DNA of 8,975 nucleotides from an uncultured Bacteroidota bacterium (GTDB lineage Bacteria > Bacteroidota > Bacteroidia > Flavobacteriales > Flavobacteriaceae). Position 1 is the first letter of the stretch; the number at the start of each line of letters is the position of its first letter. The stretch is taken from positions 1-8,975 of the forward strand of contig CAILTC010000102.1 in assembly GCA_903837025.1 (NCBI GenBank), given 5' to 3'. The notes beneath the pieces are model-generated. The model was given only the letters and a program-made list of their open reading frames with translations. It was not told where the DNA came from and searched no databases. Positions 1-5,624 of the stretch are shown here, piece by piece. A program made the position numbers and the translations under genes.

Positions 1-228
1 CTCCTGGCTTGCGTCTTGTTGTTTACCTTCCCATCCATTTTCAGGACAGTGGTTTTGTAGATAACAACAAGCTTTATAGCTTACAGTTGCGGGTACAGCG
101 TGAGATTTTTGAATTTTGATTTATGAATGATGATTTCAGATTTAAAATCTGAAATCGTTAATCTACAATCTTCAATCACTCTCTTCCCTTTTAATGCCGT
201 TTTAAAATCAAAACAGCAACCTCAATAC
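1..228 (-). promoter_or_regulatory. Cobalamin (adenosylcobalamin-type) riboswitch, cut by the left window edge
   Basis: Read on the minus strand, this leader carries the conserved cobalamin-aptamer blocks in order. A GGTTGCTG segment (214-221) opens a P2-like hairpin at 196-217 (GCTGTTTT pairing with AAAACGGC), followed by ATTAAAAGGGAA. The B12-box core GCTGTACCCGCAACTGTAAG lies at 80-99, then CCACTGTCC and GGGAAGG, and AAGCCAGGAG at the window edge. The expected GACCtgCC end would lie off the left edge. Such elements bind coenzyme B12 and switch off expression of uptake or synthesis genes. Transcription runs leftward, so the regulated gene is outside the window; a TonB-dependent B12 receptor is the likeliest, given the BtuFCD-like genes on the other strand. 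The peripheral arm holds an unusual palindrome at 132-156. Confidence 0.92.
132..156. repeat. Perfect 25-nt palindrome inserted in a riboswitch arm
   Basis: GATTTCAGATTT and its exact reverse complement AAATCTGAAATC flank a single central A. It sits in the variable arm between the GGGAA block and the B12-box core, so it should extrude as a 12-bp hairpin without touching the conserved core. The neighbouring AATCTACAATC (160-170) recurs exactly at 5622-5632 over the trmL stop codon, so this looks like a piece of a dispersed AT-rich repeat rather than part of the ancestral aptamer. Confidence 0.8.
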
Positions 229-233
229 GGCGG

Positions 234-241
234 CAAATATA
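234..241 (-). promoter_or_regulatory. Probable promoter -7 element of the riboswitch transcript
   Basis: On the minus strand this reads TATATTTG, a perfect match to the Bacteroidota -7 consensus TAnnTTTG. It lies a few bases upstream of the first conserved riboswitch segment, which places transcription initiation near 228. No clear TTG -33 element is visible at the usual spacing, so the call rests on the -7 box and its position. Confidence 0.55.
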
Positions 242-302
242 GCATTTTTGGATTAGAAATCATTCCGATTTTATTTATATATTTATCGTAAACAATTCCA
301 TT

Positions 303-509
303 ATGGAAATAATTATCGTTCATCCAAAAAACAATAAAGAACAAAAAGCGATTCAATATTTTCTTAAAGCATTAGAAATCAATTTTTAAAATCTTACAAG
401 CAAATCCGAAGAAAGTCCTTATAACCCAGAATTTGTTGAAATGCTGCAACAGAACAGAAAAAATTTTAAAGCTGGTAAAGGCTTTAAAATTAATTTAGAT
501 GAGATATAG
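303..509 (+). pseudogene. Broken antitoxin gene (DUF2683-like partner of a Txe/YoeB toxin)
   Basis: The frame from the ATG at 303 reads MEIIIVHPKNNKEQKAI and onward, then meets TAA at codon 29 (387-389), then continues in the same frame through ESPYNPEFVEMLQQ to TAG at 507-509. Without that stop it would be a 68-residue protein with the shape of small Bacteroidota antitoxins: an N-terminal IIVHP strand and a C-terminal SPYNPEF segment that usually wraps the toxin. The stop is one substitution away from GAA (Glu), which fits the related sequences I remember. It overlaps the toxin remnant start at 499, the normal antitoxin-first arrangement. The DUF2683 name is from memory and tentative; that the frame is broken is directly visible. 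The locus should make no functional antitoxin unless the stop is read through. Confidence 0.75.
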
Positions 510-770
510 AAATAATATTTCTTCCTAAATCGAAAGAACATCTTGACTATTTTTAAGAAGGTTAATAATCCAATTATTCAAAAAAAAATTAAACAACTTT
601 TAGATTCAATTTTAGACACTCCTTATTCTGGAATTGGAAAATCTGAACCATTGAAACATAATTTAACTGGGCTTTGAAGCTGAAGAATCACTCAAGAACA
701 CCGATTCGTTTATGAGGTTCTTGAAACCGAAACTGTTATTTTGATACATTCCCTAAAAGTGCATTCTTAA
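499..770 (+). pseudogene. Degraded Txe/YoeB-family mRNA-interferase toxin gene
   Basis: Conceptual translation across three frames recovers a YoeB/Txe-like protein. It starts MRYRN at 499, shifts near 510 to IIFLPKSKEHLDYF, shifts again near 554 to KVNNPIIQKKIKQLLDSIL, then LDTPYSGIGKSEPLKHN, and ends RFVYEVLETETVILIHSLKV with TAA at 768-770. Family members are ribosome-dependent RNases of about 85 residues, with a C-terminal W-S-R-R-I-x-x-E-H-R-x-x-Y-E-V segment. Here that segment holds two TGA codons (675-677 and 681-683) where W and R are expected. Two frameshifts plus two nonsense codons make it clearly dead. Antitoxin and toxin are both inactivated, consistent with loss of the whole addiction module. 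Confidence 0.82.
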
Positions 771-822
771 AATCGTCAAGAATAATACTTGCGATTTTTT
801 TATCCAAAAATCCTTTTTGCCC

Positions 823-830
823 TAGCTTTG
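823..830 (+). promoter_or_regulatory. Relic or active -7 promoter element upstream of the lipoprotein-gene ghost
   Basis: TAGCTTTG fits TAnnTTTG and is followed by GCC, much as the intact lipoprotein gene has TACCTTTG then GC. It lies 19 bases before the ghost ATG at 850, against 24 bases in the intact copy. It may be the duplicated promoter of that gene. No convincing -33 element is seen. Confidence 0.35.
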
Positions 831-849
831 CCTTCCATGAAAACAATTT

Positions 850-945
850 ATGAAATCCATTTTTTTAAATTTTTCGTTTTATATTCCTAAGCCCCCTAAT
901 TGGATGCAAACAAAATGGAGAAACTTCAAAGAAGGAAATTGCTAC
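850..945 (+). pseudogene. Ghost copy of the 5' end of the BtuF-like lipoprotein gene
   Basis: Positions 880-945 match 1981-2046 of the intact lipoprotein gene at 57 of 66 bases without gaps, and both copies begin ATGAAATC. The stretch before position 880 is two bases shorter than in the intact gene and has diverged, so the ATG at 850 is out of frame with the lipobox. In the shifted frame the ghost encodes LIGCKQNGETSKKEIA, against FIGCKQNGETSKNEIA in the intact protein, so the signal-peptide end and the lipidated Cys are recognisable. Similarity ends near 945-955. The remnant lies about 1.1 kb upstream of the real gene, with the T9SS cargo gene between. Either the insertion of that gene duplicated the end of its neighbour, or a second lipoprotein gene was deleted down to this stub. 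Confidence 0.85.
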
Positions 946-999
946 TTGCATAAATTCTATATATAACACAAATTCAATTTATAACTACAGCTGTTTTCA

Positions 1000-1007
1000 T
1001 ATCTTTG
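1000..1007 (+). promoter_or_regulatory. Probable -7 promoter element of the T9SS cargo gene
   Basis: TATCTTTG matches TAnnTTTG exactly and lies 22 bases before the ATG at 1030, giving a short leader. TTT at 978-980 occupies the -33 position at 19-base spacing, an imperfect TTG. The box is centred in a small ATATC/GATAT inverted repeat. Confidence 0.6.
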
Positions 1008-1029
1008 ATATAAATTCAAACTTCAGATT

Positions 1030-1890
1030 ATGAAAAAATTACTACTTATTGTATTGATTTGCTCCTTTCAAATTATGATAGGCCAACAGTATGTTGATGT
1101 TCGCTTAGTGAATGAAAACATTGGCACAGCTAACTGTTGCAATTATGATAATTCATCAAACGATTCCGGATTAAATATAATTTTACAAGCTCACAACGTA
1201 ACTAGATACATAGGTAAAGAAGGACATCCATATCCGCCTTTTGCAGGAAAAATGATAGAAATAACTTGTAATTGCGACGCAAATCTATTAGTAAATGATT
1301 TAAATACCTATTCAACCGTAGTCGATAAAGCGGTAGTTTCAAATTTTGGTATTTTTAAAGATGCCGTAACAGTAAAGATTTTAAATGACGGAATAGGTAT
1401 TCCTACAGGAGTAAACAATTCAATCATTACTACAAATGATGATGGTTTAAATCAAATTTTTAAAGATTTTAATGTCTTTTATTATGATCATTGGTGTACC
1501 ACTTGCGGCAACATACCTAGTCTTGCAAAAGCCTATAATATTGTTTGTGATTGTGACAATACTGGATTAAAAATTGCTTTAGACAACTATACAAGCGTCA
1601 TTGAAATTACAGAATACACCGCAGCATATTATCCTTTACTAGGAAATATGAGCTTTGAAAATTCAACAAAAACCATTTACCCAAATCCTTTTTCGAATAC
1701 TTTTTCAATAAATGCAACAGAAAACATTTCGGAATATTCCGTTTTTGATAGCTCTGGAAAAAAAATCATCAAAAGCAATTCTAAATCAGATTTAGACACA
1801 CAAACATCGGGGCTTGTTTCTGGTATTTATCTCTTAAAACTACAATTTGAAAATGGTAAAAACACTAATTATAAATTGATAAAAAAATAA
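1030..1890 (+). CDS. Secreted protein with T9SS type A sorting domain and an internal duplication; function unknown
   Basis: The 286-residue product begins with a Sec signal peptide (MKKLLLIVLICSFQ, probable cleavage after the Gly at about 18). It ends with a type A type IX secretion sorting domain: YPNPFSNTF (217-225), the YSVFDSSGKKI strand, SGLVSGIYLLKLQ (260-272) and a basic KLIKK tail. In this family the tail is recognised in the periplasm and removed after export across the outer membrane. The middle holds two diverged copies of a roughly 60-residue unit. Copy 1 (about 44-101) runs from NDSGLN to CNCD and a NTYSTVV segment. Copy 2 (about 136-197) runs from NDDGLN to CDCD and a NYTSVIE segment. 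The paired C-x-C motifs, with C36/C37 and C156/C159, suggest disulphides or metal binding. I recognise no enzymatic motif. It lies between the lipoprotein-gene ghost and the intact lipoprotein gene, so it may be a late arrival in the B12 locus. Confidence 0.88.
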   Translation: MKKLLLIVLICSFQIMIGQQYVDVRLVNENIGTANCCNYDNSSNDSGLNIILQAHNVTRYIGKEGHPYPPFAGKMIEITCNCDANLLVNDLNTYSTVVDKAVVSNFGIFKDAVTVKILNDGIGIPTGVNNSIITTNDDGLNQIFKDFNVFYYDHWCTTCGNIPSLAKAYNIVCDCDNTGLKIALDNYTSVIEITEYTAAYYPLLGNMSFENSTKTIYPNPFSNTFSINATENISEYSVFDSSGKKIIKSNSKSDLDTQTSGLVSGIYLLKLQFENGKNTNYKLIKK

Positions 1891-1916
1891 AATCTATTTT
1901 TAAAACAGAATAAATA

Positions 1917-1924
1917 TACCTTTG
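1917..1924 (+). promoter_or_regulatory. Probable -7 promoter element of the BtuF-like gene
   Basis: TACCTTTG is an exact TAnnTTTG match, 24 bases before the chosen ATG at 1949. The -33 region is only T-rich. No terminator hairpin separates the upstream T9SS gene (stop at 1890), so read-through from it is also possible. Confidence 0.5.
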
Positions 1925-1948
1925 CAATTCTATTACAAAAGCATTTTT

Positions 1949-3091
1949 ATGAAATCTTTTTCTCTTCGCATCATTCTATTTATATTCCTAATCTCCTTCA
2001 TTGGATGCAAACAGAATGGCGAAACTTCAAAGAACGAAATTGCCTCTTCCAAAAATGAAATTCGTTATGCTAAAGGTTTAGAAATCTATAAATACAAGGG
2101 TTTTTCGATTGTAAAAATCACCAAACCTTGGCCAGGTACCAAAGAAAATTTTACTTATATTCTTCAAGAAAAAAACGGAATTATTCCTGATAGTTTGAAG
2201 CAGTTTACGAGTATTCAAATCCCTATAAAATCGATTGTTGTGACTTCGACCACCCACATTCCTGCTTTGGAATTATTGGGAGTCGAAAATAGTTTGGTTG
2301 GTTTTCCGAATACGAATTATGTTTCCTCGGAGAAAACCAGAAAATTAATTGATGCTGGAAAAGTTCGGGAAGTGGGTTCGAATGAAAGCCTGAATACCGA
2401 AGTTATAATCGATATGAAACCCGATGTTATTGTGAGTTTTGGTCTAAATAATAGCAATCCCACATTGGATAATCTTCAAAAAAGCGGTCTAAAAGTAATG
2501 CTTAACGGAGATTGGACGGAACAATCTCCATTAGGGAAAGCAGAATGGATCAAGTTTTTTGGTGCCTTATACGGCTTAGATTCTAAAGCGAATTCCGTAT
2601 TTTTGGAGATCGAAACAGCTTACAATACCACTTTGGCTTTAGCCAAAAAAGTAAGTACAAAACCCACAGTGCTGTGTGGGGCGATGTATCAAAATCAATG
2701 GAATGTACCGCAAGGCGAAAGTTGGGCTTCCCTATTTTTGAAGGATGCCCAATCTGATTATTTATGGAAAAATGCGAAGGGAACTGGAAGTTTACCATTG
2801 CCGTTTGAAGTCATTATCGAAAAAGCTCAAAATGCCGATTTCTGGATAGCACCGGGTGATTTTTCGACCTTGAAAGAAATGAGCGACAGCAATCCGCATT
2901 ACAAGGAATTTGCTTCATTCAAAAATAAAAAAGTATATTCGTACGCCTTGAATAAAGGAGCAAAAGGCGGGATTCTCTATTTTGAATTATCCCCATCGCG
3001 CCCCGATTTAGTTTTGAAAGATTTGATTAAAATTTTTCATCCCGAATTAGTACCCGATCATCAACTTTTTTTCTTGAAAAAATTGGAATAA
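1949..3091 (+). CDS. ABC transporter substrate-binding lipoprotein, BtuF-like (probable cobalamin binding)
   Basis: The 380-residue product is a periplasmic-binding lipoprotein of the helical-backbone type (Peripla_BP_2, as in BtuF, FhuD and FepB). It has a hydrophobic signal ending in the lipobox F-I-G-C, with the lipidated Cys at residue 20. The first lobe has IPIKSIVVTSTTHIPALELL and a GKVREVGS segment, followed by TEVIIDMKPDVIVSFG, a hallmark of the family. The second lobe holds GDWTEQSPLGKAEWIKFFGALYGLD split over two helices, and a late F-K-N-K-K-V-Y-S strand. I chose the ATG at 1949 because an upstream in-frame TTG at 1922 overlaps the promoter box and would place nine extra residues before a normal signal peptide. 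At 380 residues it is longer than E. coli BtuF, as is common in Bacteroidota. It would hand substrate to the permease encoded 84 bases downstream. Cobalamin is inferred from the divergent B12 riboswitch; haem or a siderophore cannot be excluded from sequence alone. Confidence 0.88.
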   Translation: MKSFSLRIILFIFLISFIGCKQNGETSKNEIASSKNEIRYAKGLEIYKYKGFSIVKITKPWPGTKENFTYILQEKNGIIPDSLKQFTSIQIPIKSIVVTSTTHIPALELLGVENSLVGFPNTNYVSSEKTRKLIDAGKVREVGSNESLNTEVIIDMKPDVIVSFGLNNSNPTLDNLQKSGLKVMLNGDWTEQSPLGKAEWIKFFGALYGLDSKANSVFLEIETAYNTTLALAKKVSTKPTVLCGAMYQNQWNVPQGESWASLFLKDAQSDYLWKNAKGTGSLPLPFEVIIEKAQNADFWIAPGDFSTLKEMSDSNPHYKEFASFKNKKVYSYALNKGAKGGILYFELSPSRPDLVLKDLIKIFHPELVPDHQLFFLKKLE

Positions 3092-3175
3092 GAAATCAAT
3101 TAAAAATTATGAATTGTTGTTATTAACTAGAATATAAATTTTATTACTTCTTAAAACTCAATTAGCTAAAAAAAC

Positions 3176-4207
3176 TTGCAAAACAAAAACCGAAATACAC
3201 TTTTATTCTCCTTTTTGACATTGTCATTGGCATTGCTATTGGTATTGAACATTAGTTTAGGATCCGTTTCTATTCCGATAAAAGACGTTTTCAATAGTCT
3301 TATAGGAGGAAATTCGACCAAGGAAACTTGGCACTATATCATTATCAATTATCGCTTACCCAAGGCTATTACTGCCATACTTGTTGGCATAGGATTATCC
3401 ATCAGCGGCTTATTGATGCAAACCTTATTCCGAAATCCATTGGCGGGTCCTTATGTTTTGGGATTAAGTTCGGGAGCCAGTTTAGGCGTGGCAACGGTTA
3501 TTTTGGGAGCGACTTTATTACCTGCTGGCGTAGCATCGATTTTGCTTTCTTCTTATGGAATCGTTTTGGCGTCAAGCCTAGGAAGTTTGCTGGTTTTATT
3601 GGCTGTTTTGGCTGTAGCACAACGCTTGCGCGATACCATGGCGATATTGATTGTTGGCTTAATGTTCGGGAGTTTGACCAGTTCTATTGTGGGGACACTC
3701 ACCTATTTTAGTACGTCCGAACAATTACAGAAATTCACTTTTTGGTCCTTGGGAAACCTCGGTAATTTACCTTGGTCTTCGATCGTAATTTTATCCATTT
3801 GTGTGATCCTTGGTTTGCTTTTGAGCCTTTTGAGTATTAAACCCTTAAACGCATTACTTTTGGGTGAAAACTACGCCCGAAGTTTAGGAATGAATTACAC
3901 GAAAACACGGCTAATTATTATCTTTGCTACCAGTATTTTGGCGGGAAGCATCACCGCTTATACCGGCCCGATAGCCTTTGTCGGATTGGCCGTACCGCAT
4001 ATCGCCAAGTTGGTTTTTCAAACGAGTAATCATACTATTTTATTCTGGAGCACCTTGCTTTTGGGAGCGATTATTATGCTTATTTGTGATAGTATTTCGC
4101 AACTTCCCGGAAGTGATATTACGCTGCCGATTAATGCAGTAACTTCTATTTTTGGTGCGCCAATAGTGATTTGGTTGTTAATTCGAAAACGCAAAATGAT
4201 GAACTAA
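3176..4207 (+). CDS. FecCD-family ABC transporter permease, BtuC-like
   Basis: The 343-residue product is a polytopic inner-membrane protein of the BtuC/FecCD family, whose dimers form the channel for vitamin B12 or ferric chelates. Family marks in order are YRLPKAITAILVGIGLSISG (59-78), RNPLAGPYVLG (86-96), the coupling-helix segment LNALLLGENYARSLG (224-238) that contacts the ATPase, GPIAFVGLAVPHIAK (264-278), and LPINAVTSIFGAP near the end (317-329). Its length is usual for the family. The start is TTG at 3176: a TAA lies in frame three codons upstream (3167-3169), and the first in-frame ATG is residue 81, well inside the conserved core. It belongs with the lipoprotein gene upstream and the ATPase gene downstream, but a 627-bp inverted-repeat unit begins immediately after its TAA stop. 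The B12 substrate is inferred from context. Confidence 0.9.
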   Translation: MQNKNRNTLLFSFLTLSLALLLVLNISLGSVSIPIKDVFNSLIGGNSTKETWHYIIINYRLPKAITAILVGIGLSISGLLMQTLFRNPLAGPYVLGLSSGASLGVATVILGATLLPAGVASILLSSYGIVLASSLGSLLVLLAVLAVAQRLRDTMAILIVGLMFGSLTSSIVGTLTYFSTSEQLQKFTFWSLGNLGNLPWSSIVILSICVILGLLLSLLSIKPLNALLLGENYARSLGMNYTKTRLIIIFATSILAGSITAYTGPIAFVGLAVPHIAKLVFQTSNHTILFWSTLLLGAIIMLICDSISQLPGSDITLPINAVTSIFGAPIVIWLLIRKRKMMN

Positions 4208-4233
4208 TTTTTTTTAAACACATAGAAACATAG
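4208..4233 (+). repeat. Left terminal inverted repeat of the GxxExxY unit
   Basis: Eight T, then AAAC, A, and CATAGAAACATAG. It begins directly after the permease stop codon. The only difference from the reverse complement of the right copy is the A at 4220, which is G there. Confidence 0.85.
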
Positions 4234-4265
4234 TTTATTTAGTTTATGAAAGATGCTGATAGAAA

Positions 4266-4282
4266 AAAAATCTTCGATTTTT
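4266..4282. other. Small hairpin inside the left end of the GxxExxY unit
   Basis: AAAAATC and GATTTTT pair perfectly around a TTC loop. The stem ends in a T run but is almost all A-T, so it would be at best a weak terminator for read-through from the permease gene. Confidence 0.45.
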
Positions 4283-4334
4283 CATAGTTTGAAAACTAAC
4301 AAAAAGACAAATCATTTGCATTAAAAAAAACAAT

Positions 4335-4748
4335 ATGATAACACAAAAATATTTAGATGAATTAACTTATGAAGTCATTGGTTCTGCCATAGAAGTACAT
4401 AAAATAATGGGGAGAGGATTACTAGAAAATGTTTATCATCAATGTGTAAAAGAAGAATTATCACAGAGAAAAATTCAATTTTCTACGGAAATGAAAGTTC
4501 CTTTAGTCTATAAGAACAAAGATCTCAAGGTTGATTTCAAATGTGATTTGCTAATTGAAAATTGTCTGGTGGTTGAATTAAAATCTGTAATACATCCAAA
4601 TCCAATATTTGAAGCTCAACTTATGACTTATATGAAATTACTAAAAGCTCCAAAAGGCATATTAATTAATTTTAATTGTTTTAATATTTTCAAAGAAGGG
4701 CAGAAAACTTTTGTGAACGAGTATTTTAAAAATTTACCAGAAAAGTAA
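4335..4748 (+). CDS. GxxExxY protein (PD-(D/E)XK nuclease-like fold), function unknown
   Basis: The 137-residue product has the signature that names the family: G-L-L-E-N-V-Y at 28-34, preceded by the helix TYEVIGSAIEVHKIMG. It then has KVDFKCDLLIENCLVVELKS (65-84), giving D71 and E81-L-K83 in the spacing of a PD-(D/E)XK nuclease core, followed by AQLMTYMKLLK (94-104). Related small proteins are common in Bacteroidota, and their biological role is not established to my knowledge; nuclease activity is suggested only by the fold. The length is normal and all expected motif residues are present, so the gene looks intact. It is the only gene inside the 4208-4834 inverted-repeat unit and separates two genes of one transporter, so it is unlikely to take part in transport. 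An A-rich stretch just before the ATG could serve as the weak Bacteroidota-type ribosome site. Confidence 0.92.
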   Translation: MITQKYLDELTYEVIGSAIEVHKIMGRGLLENVYHQCVKEELSQRKIQFSTEMKVPLVYKNKDLKVDFKCDLLIENCLVVELKSVIHPNPIFEAQLMTYMKLLKAPKGILINFNCFNIFKEGQKTFVNEYFKNLPEK

Positions 4749-4762
4749 ATTATTCTCTATGT

Positions 4763-4798
4763 TTGAAACAAAGTTTCAACTATAAACTCTTTTATAGT
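4763..4798. other. Two adjacent hairpins downstream of the GxxExxY gene
   Basis: The first pairs TTGAAAC (4763-4769) with GTTTCAA (4773-4779) around AAA. The second pairs ACTATAAA (4779-4786) with TTTATAGT (4791-4798) around CTCT. They lie between the GxxExxY stop codon and the right terminal repeat, with no clear U tract behind them. They could slow or end transcription of the GxxExxY gene, or be recognition structure of the unit. Confidence 0.55.
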
Positions 4799-4808
4799 AT
4801 CCAAAAAG

Positions 4809-4834
4809 CTATGTTTCTATGCGTTTAAAAAAAA
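4809..4834 (-). repeat. Right terminal inverted repeat of the GxxExxY unit
   Basis: Read on the minus strand: eight T, AAAC, G, CATAGAAACATAG. An in-frame ATG at 4819 lies inside this repeat, so it probably does not represent the ancestral start of the ATPase gene; the next in-frame ATG, at 4840, does. Confidence 0.85.
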
Positions 4835-4839
4835 TAAAA

Positions 4840-5622
4840 ATGAATTACAAAAATATACTTTCTACTTCAAATTTAAGCATTGGTTACAAAACCAAAAGCG
4901 CAACAAATAGTATTGCTTCGAATATTGATTTGTCTTTAGAAAAAGCAAAACTAATTGCCTTAATTGGTGCCAATGGCATTGGAAAATCGACGCTTTTAAG
5001 AACCCTAACCGGAATTCAAAAACCGCTTTCGGGAACTGTTTTGTTAAATGGAAAAAACATTCACGAATTAGATCCTTTGACCTTGGCAAAAAACCTTAGT
5101 GTTGTTCTCACCGAAAAATTGCCTCCCAGTAATTTGACCGTTTGGGAGCTTATTGCTTTGGGAAGACAACCTTACACGAATTGGATTGGAAAATTAACCG
5201 ACACGGATATTGCGAAAGTTAACGAAGCAATGGAACTCACTCAAATTGGTCATTTAGCGACCAAAAAGCATTTTGAAATTAGTGACGGACAACTCCAAAT
5301 CGTCTTAATCGCAAGAGCTTTGGCGCAAGATACGCCCTTAATTATTTTGGATGAACCCACAACCCACTTGGATTTACTCCATAAAGTGGTGCTTTTTAAA
5401 CTCTTGAAAAAGCTCACCCAAGAAACTGGAAAGTGCATTCTTTTTTCGACCCACGATATTGATATGGCAATACAACTGAGTGACGAAATGATCATCATGA
5501 CACCCGAAACAGTGGTGCAAGACCAACCGTGTAACCTCATTATGAAAGGAAGTTTTAACACTTTATTCAAAGACGAACATATTGTTTTTGATAGTGAAAA
5601 GGGAAAATTTGTGATTTCTTAA
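4840..5622 (+). CDS. ABC transporter ATP-binding protein, BtuD/FecE-like
   Basis: The 260-residue cytoplasmic ATPase powers the permease encoded upstream. Walker A is GANGIGKST (43-51), the signature motif is SDGQLQ (148-153) in place of LSGGQ, Walker B is LIILDEPT (167-174), the D-loop is HLD (176-178) and the switch His is H205. The segment LTVWELIALGRQPYTNW after the Q-loop is typical of the FecE/BtuD branch. At the Q-loop itself the strand reads SVVLTEK, with no Gln; as far as I recall this VVLT(E/D) form is common in the Bacteroidota branch and not a defect. I chose the ATG at 4840 over the in-frame ATG at 4819, which lies in the terminal repeat of the inserted unit and would add only seven basic residues. 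The insertion may have changed its expression by removing coupling to the permease gene. Confidence 0.9.
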   Translation: MNYKNILSTSNLSIGYKTKSATNSIASNIDLSLEKAKLIALIGANGIGKSTLLRTLTGIQKPLSGTVLLNGKNIHELDPLTLAKNLSVVLTEKLPPSNLTVWELIALGRQPYTNWIGKLTDTDIAKVNEAMELTQIGHLATKKHFEISDGQLQIVLIARALAQDTPLIILDEPTTHLDLLHKVVLFKLLKKLTQETGKCILFSTHDIDMAIQLSDEMIIMTPETVVQDQPCNLIMKGSFNTLFKDEHIVFDSEKGKFVIS

Positions 5623-5624
5623 AT

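Larger units (their letters stand above)
4208..4834. mobile_element. Inverted-repeat-bounded 627-bp unit carrying a GxxExxY gene, inserted between permease and ATPase genes
   Basis: The unit is bounded by 26-nt inverted repeats (4208-4233 and 4809-4834) that match at 25 of 26 positions, and its only gene is the GxxExxY protein. The outer edges abut TAA on both sides (4205-4207, the permease stop codon, and 4835-4837), a possible 3-bp target duplication. Removing the unit and one TAA on paper leaves the permease stop followed by AA and then the ATPase ATG, a tight operon junction, which supports insertion. Inner flanks contain small hairpins. No transposase is encoded, so it would have to be moved by a protein made elsewhere or by homologous recombination. 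Whether the unit is mobile is inference; the repeats and the junction are directly visible. Confidence 0.6.

Noticed and set aside
850..964. Short intact ORF starting at the ghost ATG (38 codons)
   Set aside because: Its frame is shifted relative to the recognisable lipobox, and the peptide has no signal or motif; it is a by-product of the 2-base length difference.
1922..1948. Upstream TTG start for the lipoprotein gene, adding nine residues
   Set aside because: It falls inside the TACCTTTG promoter box, and the extension would precede a complete lipoprotein signal peptide starting at 1949.
3092..3175. Promoter or terminator between the lipoprotein and permease genes
   Set aside because: The 84-base gap is AT-rich, with no TAnnTTTG box at a usable position and no hairpin with a T run.
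3328..3711. 127-residue open frame overlapping the permease gene in another frame
   Set aside because: It is a shadow of the permease gene, which has all the family motifs in its own frame.
4205..4837. TAA on both sides of the GxxExxY unit as a firm target-site duplication
   Set aside because: Three bases of TAA flanking an AT-rich element can match by chance, and one copy is also the permease stop codon. It is kept only as supporting, not decisive, evidence.
5085..5120. Missing Q-loop glutamine in the ATPase as a sign of an inactive protein
   Set aside because: The VVLTE form is, as far as I recall, usual in Bacteroidota FecE-like ATPases, and all other nucleotide-binding motifs are intact.
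5250..5570. 106-residue minus-strand open frame inside the ATPase gene
   Set aside because: It is antisense to the Walker B and signature region, with no independent start context.
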